DNA of 64,000 nt from Metamycoplasma phocicerebrale (GCF_003383595.3 NZ_CP033058.2:620001-684000), one strand, 5' to 3'; shown: positions 32,748 through 43,621, numbered from the stretch's first letter. Program-made: numbers and translations. Notes: generated from the sequence alone by a model not told the origin.

Positions 32748-33665
32748 ATGAAGGAATATGCTATTGAAATAAAAAATCTTTATAAAAAATACAAAAATAA
32801 GGAAGTTTTAACAAATTTATCATTTAATGTTGAAAAAGGTTCTTTATTTTCCTATTTAGGTTTGAATGGCGCTGGCAAATCTACAACTATTAATATTCTT
32901 TGTCAAGTTTTAAATAGAGATTCTGGCGAAATAAAAATTTTAAATAAAAATATAGATAAAAATAGTTTGGAAATAAAAAAAGAAATAGGAATAGTTTTTC
33001 AAGGAAGTTGCCTAGATAAAGATTTATCAGTTTTAGCAAATTTAAAAACAAAAGCCTATATATATGGTATTTCTAAAAAAGAATTTAAAAATAAACTTGA
33101 TTTTTTAGATTCAATATTAGATTTAAAACCAATATTAAAATCTAAATACAATCGCTTGTCTGGTGGGCAAAAAAGAAGAGCTGATGTTGCTCATGGATTA
33201 ATTAACAATCCAAAAATCTTATTTTTAGATGAACCTACAACTGGATTAGATCCAGTTAATAGGCAAAAAGTATGAGAAGCTATTATGTATTTAATTAAAG
33301 AAAAAAATATAACAATTTTTTTAACTACACATTATATGGAAGAAGCAGAAGCATCTAATAAAATAATAATTATTGACAAAGGTAAAATTAAAGCAGAAGG
33401 AACGCCTCTTGAATTAAAAAATAAATATTCTTACAATTTTTTAAAAATTTATTGTGAAAAAAATGAAAAAACTGAAGCAATAATAAAAAAGAATTTTAAA
33501 GAATATGAATATAATCAAGACCATTATTTAATAAAAATAAAAGATTCTAAAAATGTACATAAATTATATGAAAACAAAGAGTTAAAAGAAATTATGAAAA
33601 ATATAGAAATTATTAAAGGTAATTTACAAGATGTATTTTTAAATGTAACAGGAAAGCGAATATAG
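32748..33665 (+). CDS. ABC exporter ATPase (CcmA/DrrA type)
   Basis: A 305-residue ATPase. Walker A GLNGAGKST near residue 42, VFQGSCLDKDLS (Q-loop), signature LSGGQKRRADVAHGL near 137, Walker B ILFLDEPTTGLDP and H-loop TTHYMEEAE. The C-terminal extension of about 80 residues is typical of ABC-2 exporters. The matching permease starts 3 bases after the stop. Such pairs export drugs, lipids or peptides; the substrate is not visible. Trp at 33273 is TGA. Confidence 0.92.
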
Positions 33666-33667
33666 AA

Positions 33668-34630
33668 ATGAATTTTAAAACAAATTTAAAACAATTATTT
33701 CATTTATCTAAAAGACACTTTGTTGTTTTTATGAAAGATAAAGTTTCATTCTTTTTTTCTTTACTATCTCCCTTGTTGGTTTTGGTATTGTTTTTATTAT
33801 TTTTGCAAAAGGTTCAAACGAATGAAATAATAAGTAAGGTTCCTTCAGTTCCTGAAATAAACAACTATGCTAATTGATTAACCTTGTCTTGGGCTTCTTG
33901 TGGTATTCTTGCAGTTTCATGTATAACAGTTACTTTAGGCGCTTCTACAAGAATTGTAGATGACAAAATCAATAATGTTGATTATTTATTTAAAGCATCT
34001 CCTATTAAAAAATCTACTTTGATAGCTAGCTACATTCTTGCCACATTTTTTACTTCATTTATAATTAATTTAGTTTTTTATTTTGTTATATTATCTTATT
34101 TAGCAATATCTAAAGCTTTCTTTATATCTGCAGCATTAGTTTTTTATGGAATATTAATTATAATAATTTCAATTTTGTCTTCAGCAACGATGTTTATTTT
34201 GATACTTAGCTTTTTTACTAAACATAATCAAGTGGCAATTTTTAGTTCAATAATAGGATCAACAATAGGCTTTTTAGTATGTGCATATATTCCTTTATGA
34301 GTACTTCCTGATTTTTTACAAAAGTTTGTTTTATTTGTTCCAGGCTTTTATTCTGCTTCCTTATTCAAAAAAGTTTTTTTATATGGAACATTAGAGAAAA
34401 TTAAAACTCAAAGTTTGCCAACATATAATGCCTTTAAAGATAAATATTCATACAATACAGATTTTTTTGGTTACAACATGCCGGATTGAGTAATGTTTTT
34501 AGTTCTAATATTAACTTCAATTATCTTTTTTTCTATTTTTGTAGCTATTAGCTCAAAAAGATTTGGCTATAAACCAATAACTATTAAAATTAAAACGAAA
34601 GAAACAAATGATTTTGTACAAAAAAAATAA
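33668..34630 (+). CDS. ABC-2 type exporter permease
   Basis: A 320-residue membrane protein with six predicted helices: about residues 28-48 (FFFSLLSPLLVLVLFLLF), 75-97, 120-145, 152-180, 190-212 and 282-302. A large loop between helices 1 and 2 and one between 5 and 6 are as in ABC-2 permeases. It forms a transporter with the ATPase just upstream. Trp codons are TGA. Confidence 0.88.
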
Positions 34631-34739
34631 CCCCGCAAAAGAGCTTATTTTTTGAATCTTTGTAAAACTAAAATAAATTTTAAGAATTGCATAGGGTTAT
34701 ATAAAAAATAAAAAATTTTAATTTGATAAAAAACTTAAC

Positions 34740-34822
34740 TTATTAAAGATGGTAAATTATTGAAAACTGGAAATCCTAAAAATTTAACACAAAAGGAAAT
34801 AGAAAAATTATATGAATCATAG
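34740..34822 (+). pseudogene. fossil duplicate of the 3' end of the P29-like ATPase gene
   Basis: These 83 bases match 32466-32548 with only 4 substitutions, including the stop codon TAG. They encode the last 26 residues (IKDGKLLKTGNP...). There is no upstream part, so it is a leftover of a duplication or rearrangement. Confidence 0.9.
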
Positions 34823-34890
34823 CTATTACTATGATTTTTATTTTTTAGTTTTAAAATACTTATTTTAAGGTAAAATTTATATCATAAAAA

Positions 34891-35018
34891 AGAAAGGTGA
34901 CTTAATGGAACTACAAAGTGGTGAGCGCAGCAGCAAAAAGAATATTGTGTTTTCAATAAGCACAATCTTTTAATTGTTTTAAGCTGCCTCTTATTTAAAA
35001 AAATAAGGAGCAAATAAG
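34891..35018 (+). promoter_or_regulatory. structured leader of the Mg2+ ATPase gene with sequestered SD
   Basis: Two mutually exclusive structures are visible. In one, GCCTCTTATTT (34986-34996) pairs with AAATAAGGAGC (35001-35011), hiding the AAGGAG SD behind an AAAA loop. In the other, GAG-C-GCAGC (34923-34931) pairs with GCTGCCTC (34983-34990) and frees the SD. Between them AAAAG-ATTGTG pairs with CACAAT-CTTTT. This is the design of a translational riboswitch. It may be a diverged M-box (Mg2+) element, since it starts AGGTGA and precedes mgtA, but I cannot align the full M-box. Confidence 0.7.
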
Positions 35019-37790
35019 ATGAAACATAAATCAAATAATACTGTTTTGCAAGATAAACAAAAACTTTCTAAACAAGAATTAAGAAAAAACTTAATCAATC
35101 AAAGACTAATAGAAGCTTCTAATAGTGATTTTGAATCATTATATACAAAATATAATAGTACAAAAAATGGTATTAAGGATGAAGATCAAATAGAAGATAA
35201 TCGTGACCTATATGGTGAAAATAAAATTTCAAAAAAAGGTGCTGACACTGTCGGAAAAAGACTTGTTAGATCATTTTTCAATTTATTTAATATTATTCTT
35301 TTAGTTTTGGCTTTAATATCGGCCATAATTGATATTATTATTCCATTATCTAAAAGTCCTAAGGAAGAAGCTAATTATGTCACTATGATTATAATTTTGG
35401 TTATAGTTTTTACAAGTAGTATTATTCATTTTATACAAGAACAAAAATCTTCATCTAGTGCAAATAAATTAATAGCTATTATTGAAACCACATGTTTAGT
35501 TGAAAGAAATGGTGTTTTAAAAGAAATACCAATGGATGAAATAGTTGTAGGTGATATTGTTCACTTAGCTGCTGGAGACATTATTCCTGGAGATGTTAGA
35601 ATTATTTCTGCAAAAGACCTTTTTGTTTCTCAATCATCATTAACTGGTGAAAGCGATGCTATTGAAAAATATGGAGAAATTGACATGAAAGCTAGTTATG
35701 ATAGTTTGACTGATAGACACAACTTAGCATTTATGGGTTCGAATATTATTTCAGGATCAGCTAAAGCAATAGTTATAGCTGTAGGTAATGATACATTTAT
35801 TGGTAATGTTGCATCTAAATTAAACGAAAAACAAGTACCTTCTAATTTTGAAAAGGGAATTAAAAAAATTTCTATTATGCTAACAATTATTATTGCATGT
35901 GTAATTCCTGTGGTATTTTTAATTGTTGGTTTAATGCATCAAAAAACCGAAGGAGCAAATGCTTGAATTAATGCATTATTATTTGGAATATCTATAGCTG
36001 TAGGGTTAACTCCTGAAATGCTGCCTATGATAGTAACAGCATGTTTATCTAAAGGCTCAATAGCAATGGGCAGAGCTAAAACTATAGTTAAGAATATTAA
36101 TTCAATTCAAAACTTTGGAGCTATGGATATTTTATGCACAGATAAAACAGGTACTATTACTCAAGATGAAATTATATTAGAACGTCATTTAGACGTAAAT
36201 GGTAAAGAAGATGCCCATGTATTAAAATATGCTTTTTTAAATTCATATTATCAAACAGGACTTAAAAACTTATTAGACAAATCTATAATTAATAGAACTC
36301 TTGATTTGGCAGATGAAGAAAAATCATTAGATAATCTAGAATTACATTATTTAAAAATTGATGAAGTACCTTTTGATTTTAATCGTAAAAGAATGTCAGT
36401 GCTAGTTAAATCTTTAAAAAATGATAAGGTTACTTTGATAACAAAAGGAGCAGTAGAAGAAATTATTAATGTATGTAATAAGATTTATCTTGATGGTAAA
36501 GTAGTTCCTTTAGATAAAAAAATAGTAAAGAAAGTTTTACGTAAAGTAGAAGAATTTAGTGAAGAAGGAATGAGAGTTGTTGCTGTAGCTTCTAAAAAAT
36601 CTAATATCCAAGCAGTTGGAAAGTTATCTGTTCGCGATGAAAAAGAAATGACTTTAATTGGATATTTGACATTCTTAGATCCTCCTAAAGACTCGGCCGA
36701 AGATGCAATTAAAAAACTGCATAATTTAGGGGTAGAAGTAAAAATTCTAACAGGAGACAATCCTTTAGTTACTCAAGCCGTTTGTTCAAAAGTCGGTATT
36801 CCTTATGATAGAATCCTGCTTGGAAAAGATATAGCAGAACTCTCAGATGAAGAATTAAAAATAGAGGTTGAAAAAACGCAAATATTTGCAAAATTAAGTC
36901 CAGATCAAAAAGCTAGAATTATTACTATTCTTAGAAAAAATGGACATGTTGTAGGATATATGGGCGATGGAATTAATGATGCCCCAGCAATGAAAGTAGC
37001 TGATGTATCAATTTCGGTTGATACAGCTGTTGACATAGCAAAAGAATCAGCTAATATTATCTTATTAGAAAAAGATTTAAATGTATTAGCAACAGGAATA
37101 GTTGAAGGAAGAAAAACACATGCTAATATTAATAAATATATAAAAATGACAATTTCCTCAAATTTTGGCAATATATTTAGTGTTGTAATAGCTTCTATTA
37201 TGTTGCCATTTATACCTTTAGCTCCAGTTCAAATAATTTTCTTAAATTTAATATATGACTTTTGTTGTGGAGCAATACCATGAGATAATGTTGATAAAGA
37301 ATTTATAAAAACACCACGGCAATGAAATCATAAATCTATGCTTAAATTTATGTTTTGGTTCGGACCAGTGTCATCTATAGTTGATATTATTACTTTTGTC
37401 GTTTTATTCTATGTGTTTGTTCCTAATCAAGTCGGAGGTCAATGAAAAGATTTGACCAATGCATTTCAACAAATGCAATTTAAACATTTATTTTGAGCAG
37501 GATGACTTGTTACTTCAATGTGAACTCAAACATTTGTAATTCATTTTTTAAGAACTAATCAAATGCCTATTATTAAATCCAATGCTTCAAGTGCAGTTAT
37601 AGTTTCTACTATCTTAGGTGTTGGAATAATAACTGCTATGCCTTATATTCCTAAAATGAATTCTTATCTTTCTTTAGCGCCATTGCCACCTATTTTTTAT
37701 GCTTGACTTGCAATGTTTTTAGGTATATATATTACTTTAGTTCAAATAACAAAAATTATTTATAAAAAGGTATATCATGAATTTTTGTAA
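35019..37790 (+). CDS. mgtA: Mg2+-transporting P-type ATPase (MgtA-like)
   Basis: A 923-residue P-type ATPase of the Mg2+ importer (P3B) class. Actuator [10 protein letters not shown] near residue 209, [13 protein letters not shown] in TM4 ([16 protein letters not shown]), phosphorylation site DKTGTIT near 375, KGA in [18 protein letters not shown] and hinge GDGINDAP near 647. The conserved LTPEMLPM is diagnostic for MgtA/MgtB and distinguishes it from Ca2+ pumps. The C-terminal half has further TM helices with several TGA-coded Trp. SD AAGGAG is in the leader hairpin. It imports Mg2+ across the membrane. Confidence 0.94.
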
Positions 37791-38017
37791 AAACAAGATT
37801 GAAAAAATTATTATAAAATAATATTAAAACATAGCATTAAAAAATAATAATAAAATTTTCCAGCTTAGCTTATAATAATAAAAAATAACTTTCAATTTAA
37901 TATTTTTTTATTGTTTCAATGGAAATAAAGTATATTAAAAATTTTTTATAATGTGCTTATTGTGCATTTTCTAGTAAAACATAAAACAGGAATTTAAATT
38001 TCTTTTAAATATAGTCA

Positions 38018-38023
38018 TATAAT
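38018..38023 (+). promoter_or_regulatory. -10 box of the AlbA_2 gene
   Basis: TATAAT lies 9 bases before ATG 38033; no SD, so the mRNA is probably leaderless. The 240 bases upstream, back to mgtA, contain nothing else I can identify. Confidence 0.5.
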
Positions 38024-38032
38024 TTTAATATT

Positions 38033-38797
38033 ATGAATAAAGAACAAGAAGAAAAAATCAAGAAACTAATAGAGAACTTAAATAACATAGGATATTTGAT
38101 TAAAGAAAATACTAAAAAGACGGAATGGCATTATTTAATTAATTTTAAAAATTCAAAAGCTGTTGTAAACGTTCATTTTGATAAAAAGAGTAATACAAAA
38201 ATTGTAGTAAATGGTGAAAAAGCTAAATATGATATATATTTACAAACTTTAGTTGAAAATTTTTGAAACGAAAAAATTGATTTAGAAAAAAATAATTTGG
38301 ATATTATTGAACTAATAGATAATAAAAAAGAATTATCTTTTTGTGATTATAAAAAAGAATATTTTAGTAGTGATAATAAAAATAAAACAAGCGATCTTCT
38401 AAAAGACATAATTTCAATGGCTAATAATTTATATAAAGATGATGAATCGAAAAAGAGAAATAATTCATATTTAATATATGGTGTGGACGATGAAGGAAAT
38501 GTTTGTGGTTTAATAGAAAAAGATAAAAAACTTTTGAATCAAGAATACTTGAACAATCTTTTAAAAGAAAAAGATTTTGCGGGAAAGAAAATTCCTAAAG
38601 TTAAAGTTAAAACTATTTACTATAAATCTATCGAAATACTTGTTCTTGATATAGAAAAAAATATAGATGCTCCATATTATTTGTTAAAAAAATATGACCA
38701 AACATATTCTTATGCTATTTATACAAGACATAATTCATCTAATAAAGAAGCAGAATACGAAGAAGTAGAAGAATTATGAAAAAGGCATTTTAATTAA
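38033..38797 (+). CDS. AlbA_2/Schlafen-type ATP-binding domain protein
   Basis: A 254-residue protein. Residues 1-90 form an alpha/beta domain of unknown type (KIKKLIENLNNIGYLIKE, KAVVNVHFDKKSN). Residues 95-240 carry the AlbA_2 (Schlafen-like) pattern: ELIDNKKELSFCDYKKEYF, LLKDIISMANN, YLIYGVDDEGNVCGL and YYKSIEILVLDIEKN. Such domains occur in regulators and in phage defence proteins. It opens the accessory island 2.6 kb upstream of the retron. Function here unknown; RNA or nucleotide binding is possible. Confidence 0.78.
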
Positions 38798-38840
38798 TCC
38801 AATTAAAATAAAAATAATATATAAATTATTACTTCATAAA

Positions 38841-38868
38841 AAAATAAGGCTTAGGCCTATTTTTTTGC
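38841..38868 (+). terminator. terminator after the AlbA_2 gene
   Basis: AAAATAAGGC pairs with GCCTATTTT (one bulged A), followed by seven T. Confidence 0.75.
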
Positions 38869-38956
38869 TTAATTTTAGTATTTTTTTTGTAAATTTTAAA
38901 CAAATTTAGTATAATTTTTTAGATTAACAGCATGCAATGCAGAAAGAGGAAAAATT

Positions 38957-40894
38957 TTGACCCCAAATGATAAAAAAATAAACAATTTTAATGTTAAAAA
39001 ACCAAAAGCCAAAAAAGCTGGAATTATATTAGGTTCAATGCTGGGGACTATTGCAGTTTTAGGAGCGGCAGGAACAGCTATTTATTTTGGTTTGAAACAC
39101 AAAAATAAAGCTCAAAAAAGTAATAAAACAGATTCAAATATAAAAGACGCTAATGATTCAAAAGCAAAAACAATTACTGAAATTAATAAAAGAATTTTAA
39201 TTTTAAATGAAGTTATTGATAAAACCAAAAATTCAAAAGATGATTTAAATAAATTAGATGAAAAATTATCTTCATTAGAAAATAAAACTAAAGAAATTGA
39301 AAAAGAATATGAAAAAGATAATAATGAAGAAAATAAAAAAGACACTAATATTAATTCATCTTTAGAAAATTTAAAAAATAAAATAGATGAATCTAAAAAA
39401 ACAATAGAAGACCTAAAAAATATTAAAAATTTAAATTTAATAAACAAAAGCATTGAAGAAATCAACAATAAAAATCAAGATGTTTTAAATAACCAAAACA
39501 AAGTTGAAAACTTAACAGATAAGACAAGAATTTTAATTAATGAAATTAATAATCAAAAAAATAATTTAAAATCTTTTGAAAAAATAACAGAAGATTCAAA
39601 ACAAGAAATAAAAGATAAAGTTTTGGAACTACAAAATTTAGTTAATGAAATAAATACTAATTCTATTCCTAGTTATATTCAAAAAATTCAAGATGCTATT
39701 GAAGAACTTATAAATGATATGAAGCTTAAGGCTGACGAATTAAATAAAAATCCAGATGATATTGAATATTTAAAAAATACATTACCAAACTTAGATAGTT
39801 CAATAAGTAATGCAACAGATTTATATGAGAAATTAGCTTTAGATAAAAATTCATTTTTGAAACCGATTTTAGACAATTTCAAACTAAAAATTGATGAATA
39901 TAATGAAATATCAAAAGAAGCACATAAAAAATTGAATGAAGCTGAATTAAGAAGACAGAAAAATGTAATTAACGCTTTAAATGAAGCTAATAAAAAAATA
40001 AAATCTGCAATAGATGAAACATACACAAATAATTCAATAGACCCAACTGAGGCTAAAAAAAATATTGAAAAATTTGAGCCTATAATTCAAAAAATACAAG
40101 ATGTTTACAATCAAAATAATATTGATGTTAATCAAAAAGCTCCAATACAAGAACATTTAGATCAACTTAATACAAATTTAAATAGATCTAAAGAAAGATT
40201 ATCTGAATTAAAAGCTCGTGCAAAAGAAGAATATAATAGGATTTTTCAAAGTTATATTCAAAAAATACGTCAAATAGATTCGTCTACTCCTCCAGTAGTT
40301 GGACAATGAATGATAAGACATCAAACAGAAGCATATAAAATTTTTAATAAAGACCCTAATAATTTTAATTTTTTACAAGAAGCTATTGATTATTTAGAAC
40401 CAAAGATTAAATTATTGAATTTAAACAGAGGAAAAATGATTAATATTTATGCTTCTTATAAAAATAATTTAAATAAAGGTGAAAATGATACTACAATTAA
40501 AAAATATTTAGATATACAAAAAACGTATCTAGATAAATTAAAAGAAATAGAAGGCAATATTGATTATTTTGCTTCTGACTTAGATGATTCAACAATTATT
40601 AGTCAAATGACTGATTTGTATTCTCAATCTATTTTAAGAGCTAATGTTGCCGAACAAGCACTTGAAAATGTAGTCATAGAATATCCTTCAAACAAAACTT
40701 TTTTAAATACTTTTAAAAATGAAATTAAAGGTAAATTAAATGGCACTTATACTCTGCCAGTAGAAATATCTTATTTTGAAGTATCTAAACAAAGCGATAA
40801 ATTTGTTATTCTTATTGTATTAAAAGTGGATGGTGTTGCTTTAAATCATAATAGTATTTCAAAAACAATAACTAGTTCACAATTTGCATCATAA
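38957..40894 (+). CDS. long coiled-coil surface protein with one TM anchor
   Basis: A 645-residue protein. I chose TTG 38957 because AGAGGA lies 7 bases upstream and the frame then has a typical N-terminus: a basic stretch (KKPKAKKAG), a TM helix at about residues 24-46 (ILGSMLGTIAVLGAAGTAIYFG), then a Lys-rich linker. Residues 70-420 are Asn/Lys/Glu-rich and predicted coiled coil; residues 450-645 are helical. One TGA-coded Trp at 40307. It resembles mycoplasma adhesin- or repeat-type surface proteins without a lipobox. No specific function. Confidence 0.82.
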
Positions 40895-41013
40895 TAAAAA
40901 AGTAGGTTTGAAAAACATAAGTAAAAATCATAGAAAGTTAGAATTTTCTAGATTGCTAAATCAAAAATTTAAGTTTAACACCTTATTAATAAAATATTTG
41001 TGTAAGCTATAGT

Positions 41014-41060
41014 ACCCCTAAAGTCGGACCAAACAATGGAATAACTTTAGGGGTTTTTAT
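41014..41060 (+). terminator. terminator upstream of the retron
   Basis: ACCCCTAAAG pairs perfectly with CTTTAGGGGT, followed by TTTT. The loop is 21 bases. The stretch 40895-41013 before it holds no gene. The stretch 41061-41225 is plain AT-rich. Confidence 0.85.
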
Positions 41061-41225
41061 TATGAAATTAAAAAATAAAGACAAAATAAAGTAAATTAAG
41101 TAATTATTTTTTATAAAATCTTGCAAAATATAATTATATTTTCAAATAAAAAATAAAAATTTTTGTTTTTGCTAAACTTTTAACTAATTTTTATTATTTG
41201 ATATGTTTTTAAATTTTTATAATAA

Positions 41226-41234
41226 TGCTATAAT
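41226..41234 (+). promoter_or_regulatory. extended -10 promoter of the retron ncRNA
   Basis: TGCTATAAT is an extended -10 box. Transcription should start at about 41241-41242, exactly where the a1 repeat of the retron RNA begins. Confidence 0.75.
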
Positions 41235-41241
41235 TTTATTA

Positions 41242-41381
41242 GCGAGTAATTAGAAAAAGTTTGGGTATCTCAAACTAAGACAAAAATGGTAGAAATAATC
41301 TACAATTGCTATATTCCTTCGATAACACTATATGTTACGAATGATTGACTATGTCAAGTAAATATAAAGGTAATAGCTCGC
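41242..41381 (+). ncRNA. retron non-coding RNA (msr-msd)
   Basis: About 140 nt between promoter and reverse transcriptase. The ends are inverted repeats: a1 GCGAGTAATT (41242-41251) pairs with a2 AATAGCTCGC (41372-41381), with one G-U and one A-A. Between are hairpins: AGTTTG/CAAACT (41258-41276), GTAGA/TCTAC (41289-41303), TTCG-A-TAACA/TGTTA-CGAA (41318-41341) and TTGAC/GTCAA (41345-41357). The first two fit msr, the third the msd template. This layout, directly upstream of a retron-type reverse transcriptase, is that of a retron. Branching G not determined. Confidence 0.85.
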
Positions 41382-41392
41382 GTTTTTTTATT

Positions 41393-42952
41393 ATGAAAAA
41401 ATTTGAAGAAATTAAAAAAGTTGAAGATCTAGCAAAAGCATTAAATATAACAATAAATAAGTTATATTATTTTTCTAATAATTCTAACAAGCCAAATAAA
41501 TTGTACACACAATTTACTATAACCAAAAAATTAGGCGGCGAAAGAACTATTAATGCTCCAAAAAAAGAATTAAAAAAAGCATTGAATAAGCTGTTTATTA
41601 TTTTAAAGAATCGTCATTTGAATTATACAAAAGAGAAAAAAATAAAAGATAAAATATCTTTCGGTTTTAAAAAAAACAACGGAATCATTGATAATGCAAA
41701 AAATCATAGAAATAAAAAATATGTTTTAAACGTTGATATTAAAAATTTTTTTGATTCATTTCATTTTGGAAGAATTTGTGGTTTTTTTATGAAAAGTAAA
41801 GAATTCAAAATTAATTCTAAAAATAATGATACAGTAAAAAAAATTTCTATTTTAATATCTAATTTACTTTGCTATAAACAATGTTTGCCTCAAGGATCAC
41901 CATGCTCACCTATTTTGAGCAATTTAATATTTAGAACTATTGATTATGAAATATTAAAATTATCAAAAAAATATAAATTAAAATATACAAGATATGCAGA
42001 CGATATGACATTTTCTACAAACGACAACAATTTTTTAAATTCTTACGAAAATTTTATATCAGAATTAAATGAATGCATAAATAAAAATGGATTTAAAATT
42101 AATGATAAAAAAACACAAATAGAATTTTATAAATCTCGTCAAAGGGTGACGGGATTAGTTGTTAACCAAAAATTATCTGTCCGTAGAGAATTTTATAAAA
42201 ATACTAAATCAATGGCCCTGAATTTCTATAGAAATGGATATTTCAAAATAAATGACAAGATAGGAAAATTAAACCAGTTAGAAGGACGCTTTAGCTTTAT
42301 AAATCAAATAGATAAATTTAACAATATAGAATCAAATAAGTATGAAAATAAAAATAAAGATTTTTATTATGTTTTAAATTCAAGGGAAAAACAATATAAA
42401 TTATTTTTATTTTATAAATTTTTTTATAATCCGTCTAAGCCTATAATAATTACTGAGGGGAAAACAGATATTTTGTATATTAAGGCAGCATTAAAAAAAT
42501 TTTATGAAAAATATCCTAACATAATACAAAAAAATTTAAATGGTACTTTTTCATATAAAGTCAAATTTTTAGCTAAAGAAAATAAACAATTTTCAAATTA
42601 TAAAGAAAGATTAGATAAAAATTTTCAACAAATAGAAATTATATTAAAAGATGTGATAGAAAATATAGATGACAAAAAACTAGAAGATATTATTCAATAT
42701 GTTATTGATTCTATTGAAAAAATTAAAGAAATTTTTAAATCTAAGATAGTTGCGAATAAAACAAGTTTTGAAAAAATTAAATTAAAGTTAAATTATTTTT
42801 GAGAAGAAATTGTAAATAAAAAAACTAGCAAAGAATTAAATGAAATTTGAAATGAAATTATAAATATTTATAAAAATATAAAAATAACAAATTTAAAAAA
42901 AGTAAATAAATTTTTATACTTTTTTAAATATTGATTCTTTCGGGGCTTCTAA
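41393..42952 (+). CDS. retron reverse transcriptase fused to a TOPRIM domain (frame 1 part)
   Basis: This protein makes msDNA from the adjacent ncRNA. Residues 1-290 are a retron RT: FTITKKLGGERTINAPKK, DNAKNH (NAxxH motif, about residue 100), NVDIKNFFDSF, LPQGSPCSP, YTRYADDMTF (catalytic DD near 201) and RVTGLVVNQK (VTG motif, about 252). Residues 300-345 resemble Retron-Eco2 (Ec67): LEGRFSFINQIDKFNNI, LNSREKQY. The TOPRIM domain begins with IIITEGKTDILYIKAA (about 351). The frame is lost near 42920 (T6) and stops at TAA 42950-42952. Start ATG 41393 directly follows a2. TGA is Trp at 42800. Confidence 0.93.
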
Positions 42953-43472
42953 TTTAGAAAAAATTATTAATTTATACAATACAGACATTCAAAACTATAA
43001 GAATACAGGATGATGTTGAAATTATCTAAATAGAATTGTCAATAAAAATAAAAAGCCAAAAAATCCAGTTATTTTGCTTCTAGATAATGAAGATGGAAAA
43101 GATAAACCCTTGCGAAAAATAAATAATAAATTAAAAGATAAATCTAAATTTGAAAAATTAAAAGAAAATCATTACATTAATTTAAATGAAAATTTATATA
43201 TATGAATAGTTCATAAAAATAAAAAAATAGAAAAGGAAAATTGAGAAATTGAAAACTTATTTTTAGATACAACTACAGAAACAACAATTAATGAAAAAAA
43301 ATTTGAGTGAAAATACCCAGATTTATCTAAAACTGACTATATAAAAACCTATAGCAAAAACATTTTTGCTAAATATGTTTATAAAAATTATGAAAATATA
43401 GATTTTAAAAATTTTATTCCTTTTTTAGATGATTTAAATGAAATTTTAATAGAAGCCGAAAATAAAATTTAA
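42906..43472 (+). CDS. C-terminal TOPRIM part of the retron protein, frameshifted
   Basis: The second frame continues the same protein. Removing one T from the T6 run (42920-42925) gives a continuous reading through FLNIDSFGASNLEKI. It contains PVILLLDNEDGKDK (the acidic second TOPRIM motif), INLNENLYIWIV, WEIENLFLD and DYIKTYSKNIFAKYV, each matching the order seen at the end of Ec67. It has no own SD or ATG. It is expressed only if the frameshift is corrected by slippage, or it is a disabled gene. The restored fusion is about 690 residues. Confidence 0.85.
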
Positions 43473-43621
43473 ATTAAAGAACGTTATTTAAATACGCTAA
43501 TTTAGGGGTGCTTTTTTTATTAATTTATAAAAATTTTTTTACTTTTTAACATTTTTAACTTTTTTATATTTATTATTATAATTCTTTTTTTGTAATATGT
43601 CATATTGGAATAATTATCATA

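Noticed and set aside
34891-35018. Confident naming as an M-box riboswitch
   Set aside because: Only the AGGTGA start and the gene context fit; the full conserved core could not be aligned by eye.
39000-40300. Long antisense open frames over the coiled-coil surface gene
   Set aside because: They are mirror artefacts of Lys/Glu/Asn codon bias; no SD, promoter or domain.
41242-41381. CRISPR-like or riboswitch interpretation of the hairpin cluster
   Set aside because: There are no direct repeats; end-pairing plus the adjacent retron RT explains it better. No CRISPR array was seen in the window.
42919-42927. TTTTTTA as a classical -1 ribosomal slippery site
   Set aside because: The frame change needed is +1 (or -2), not -1, so a programmed -1 frameshift cannot join the two parts.
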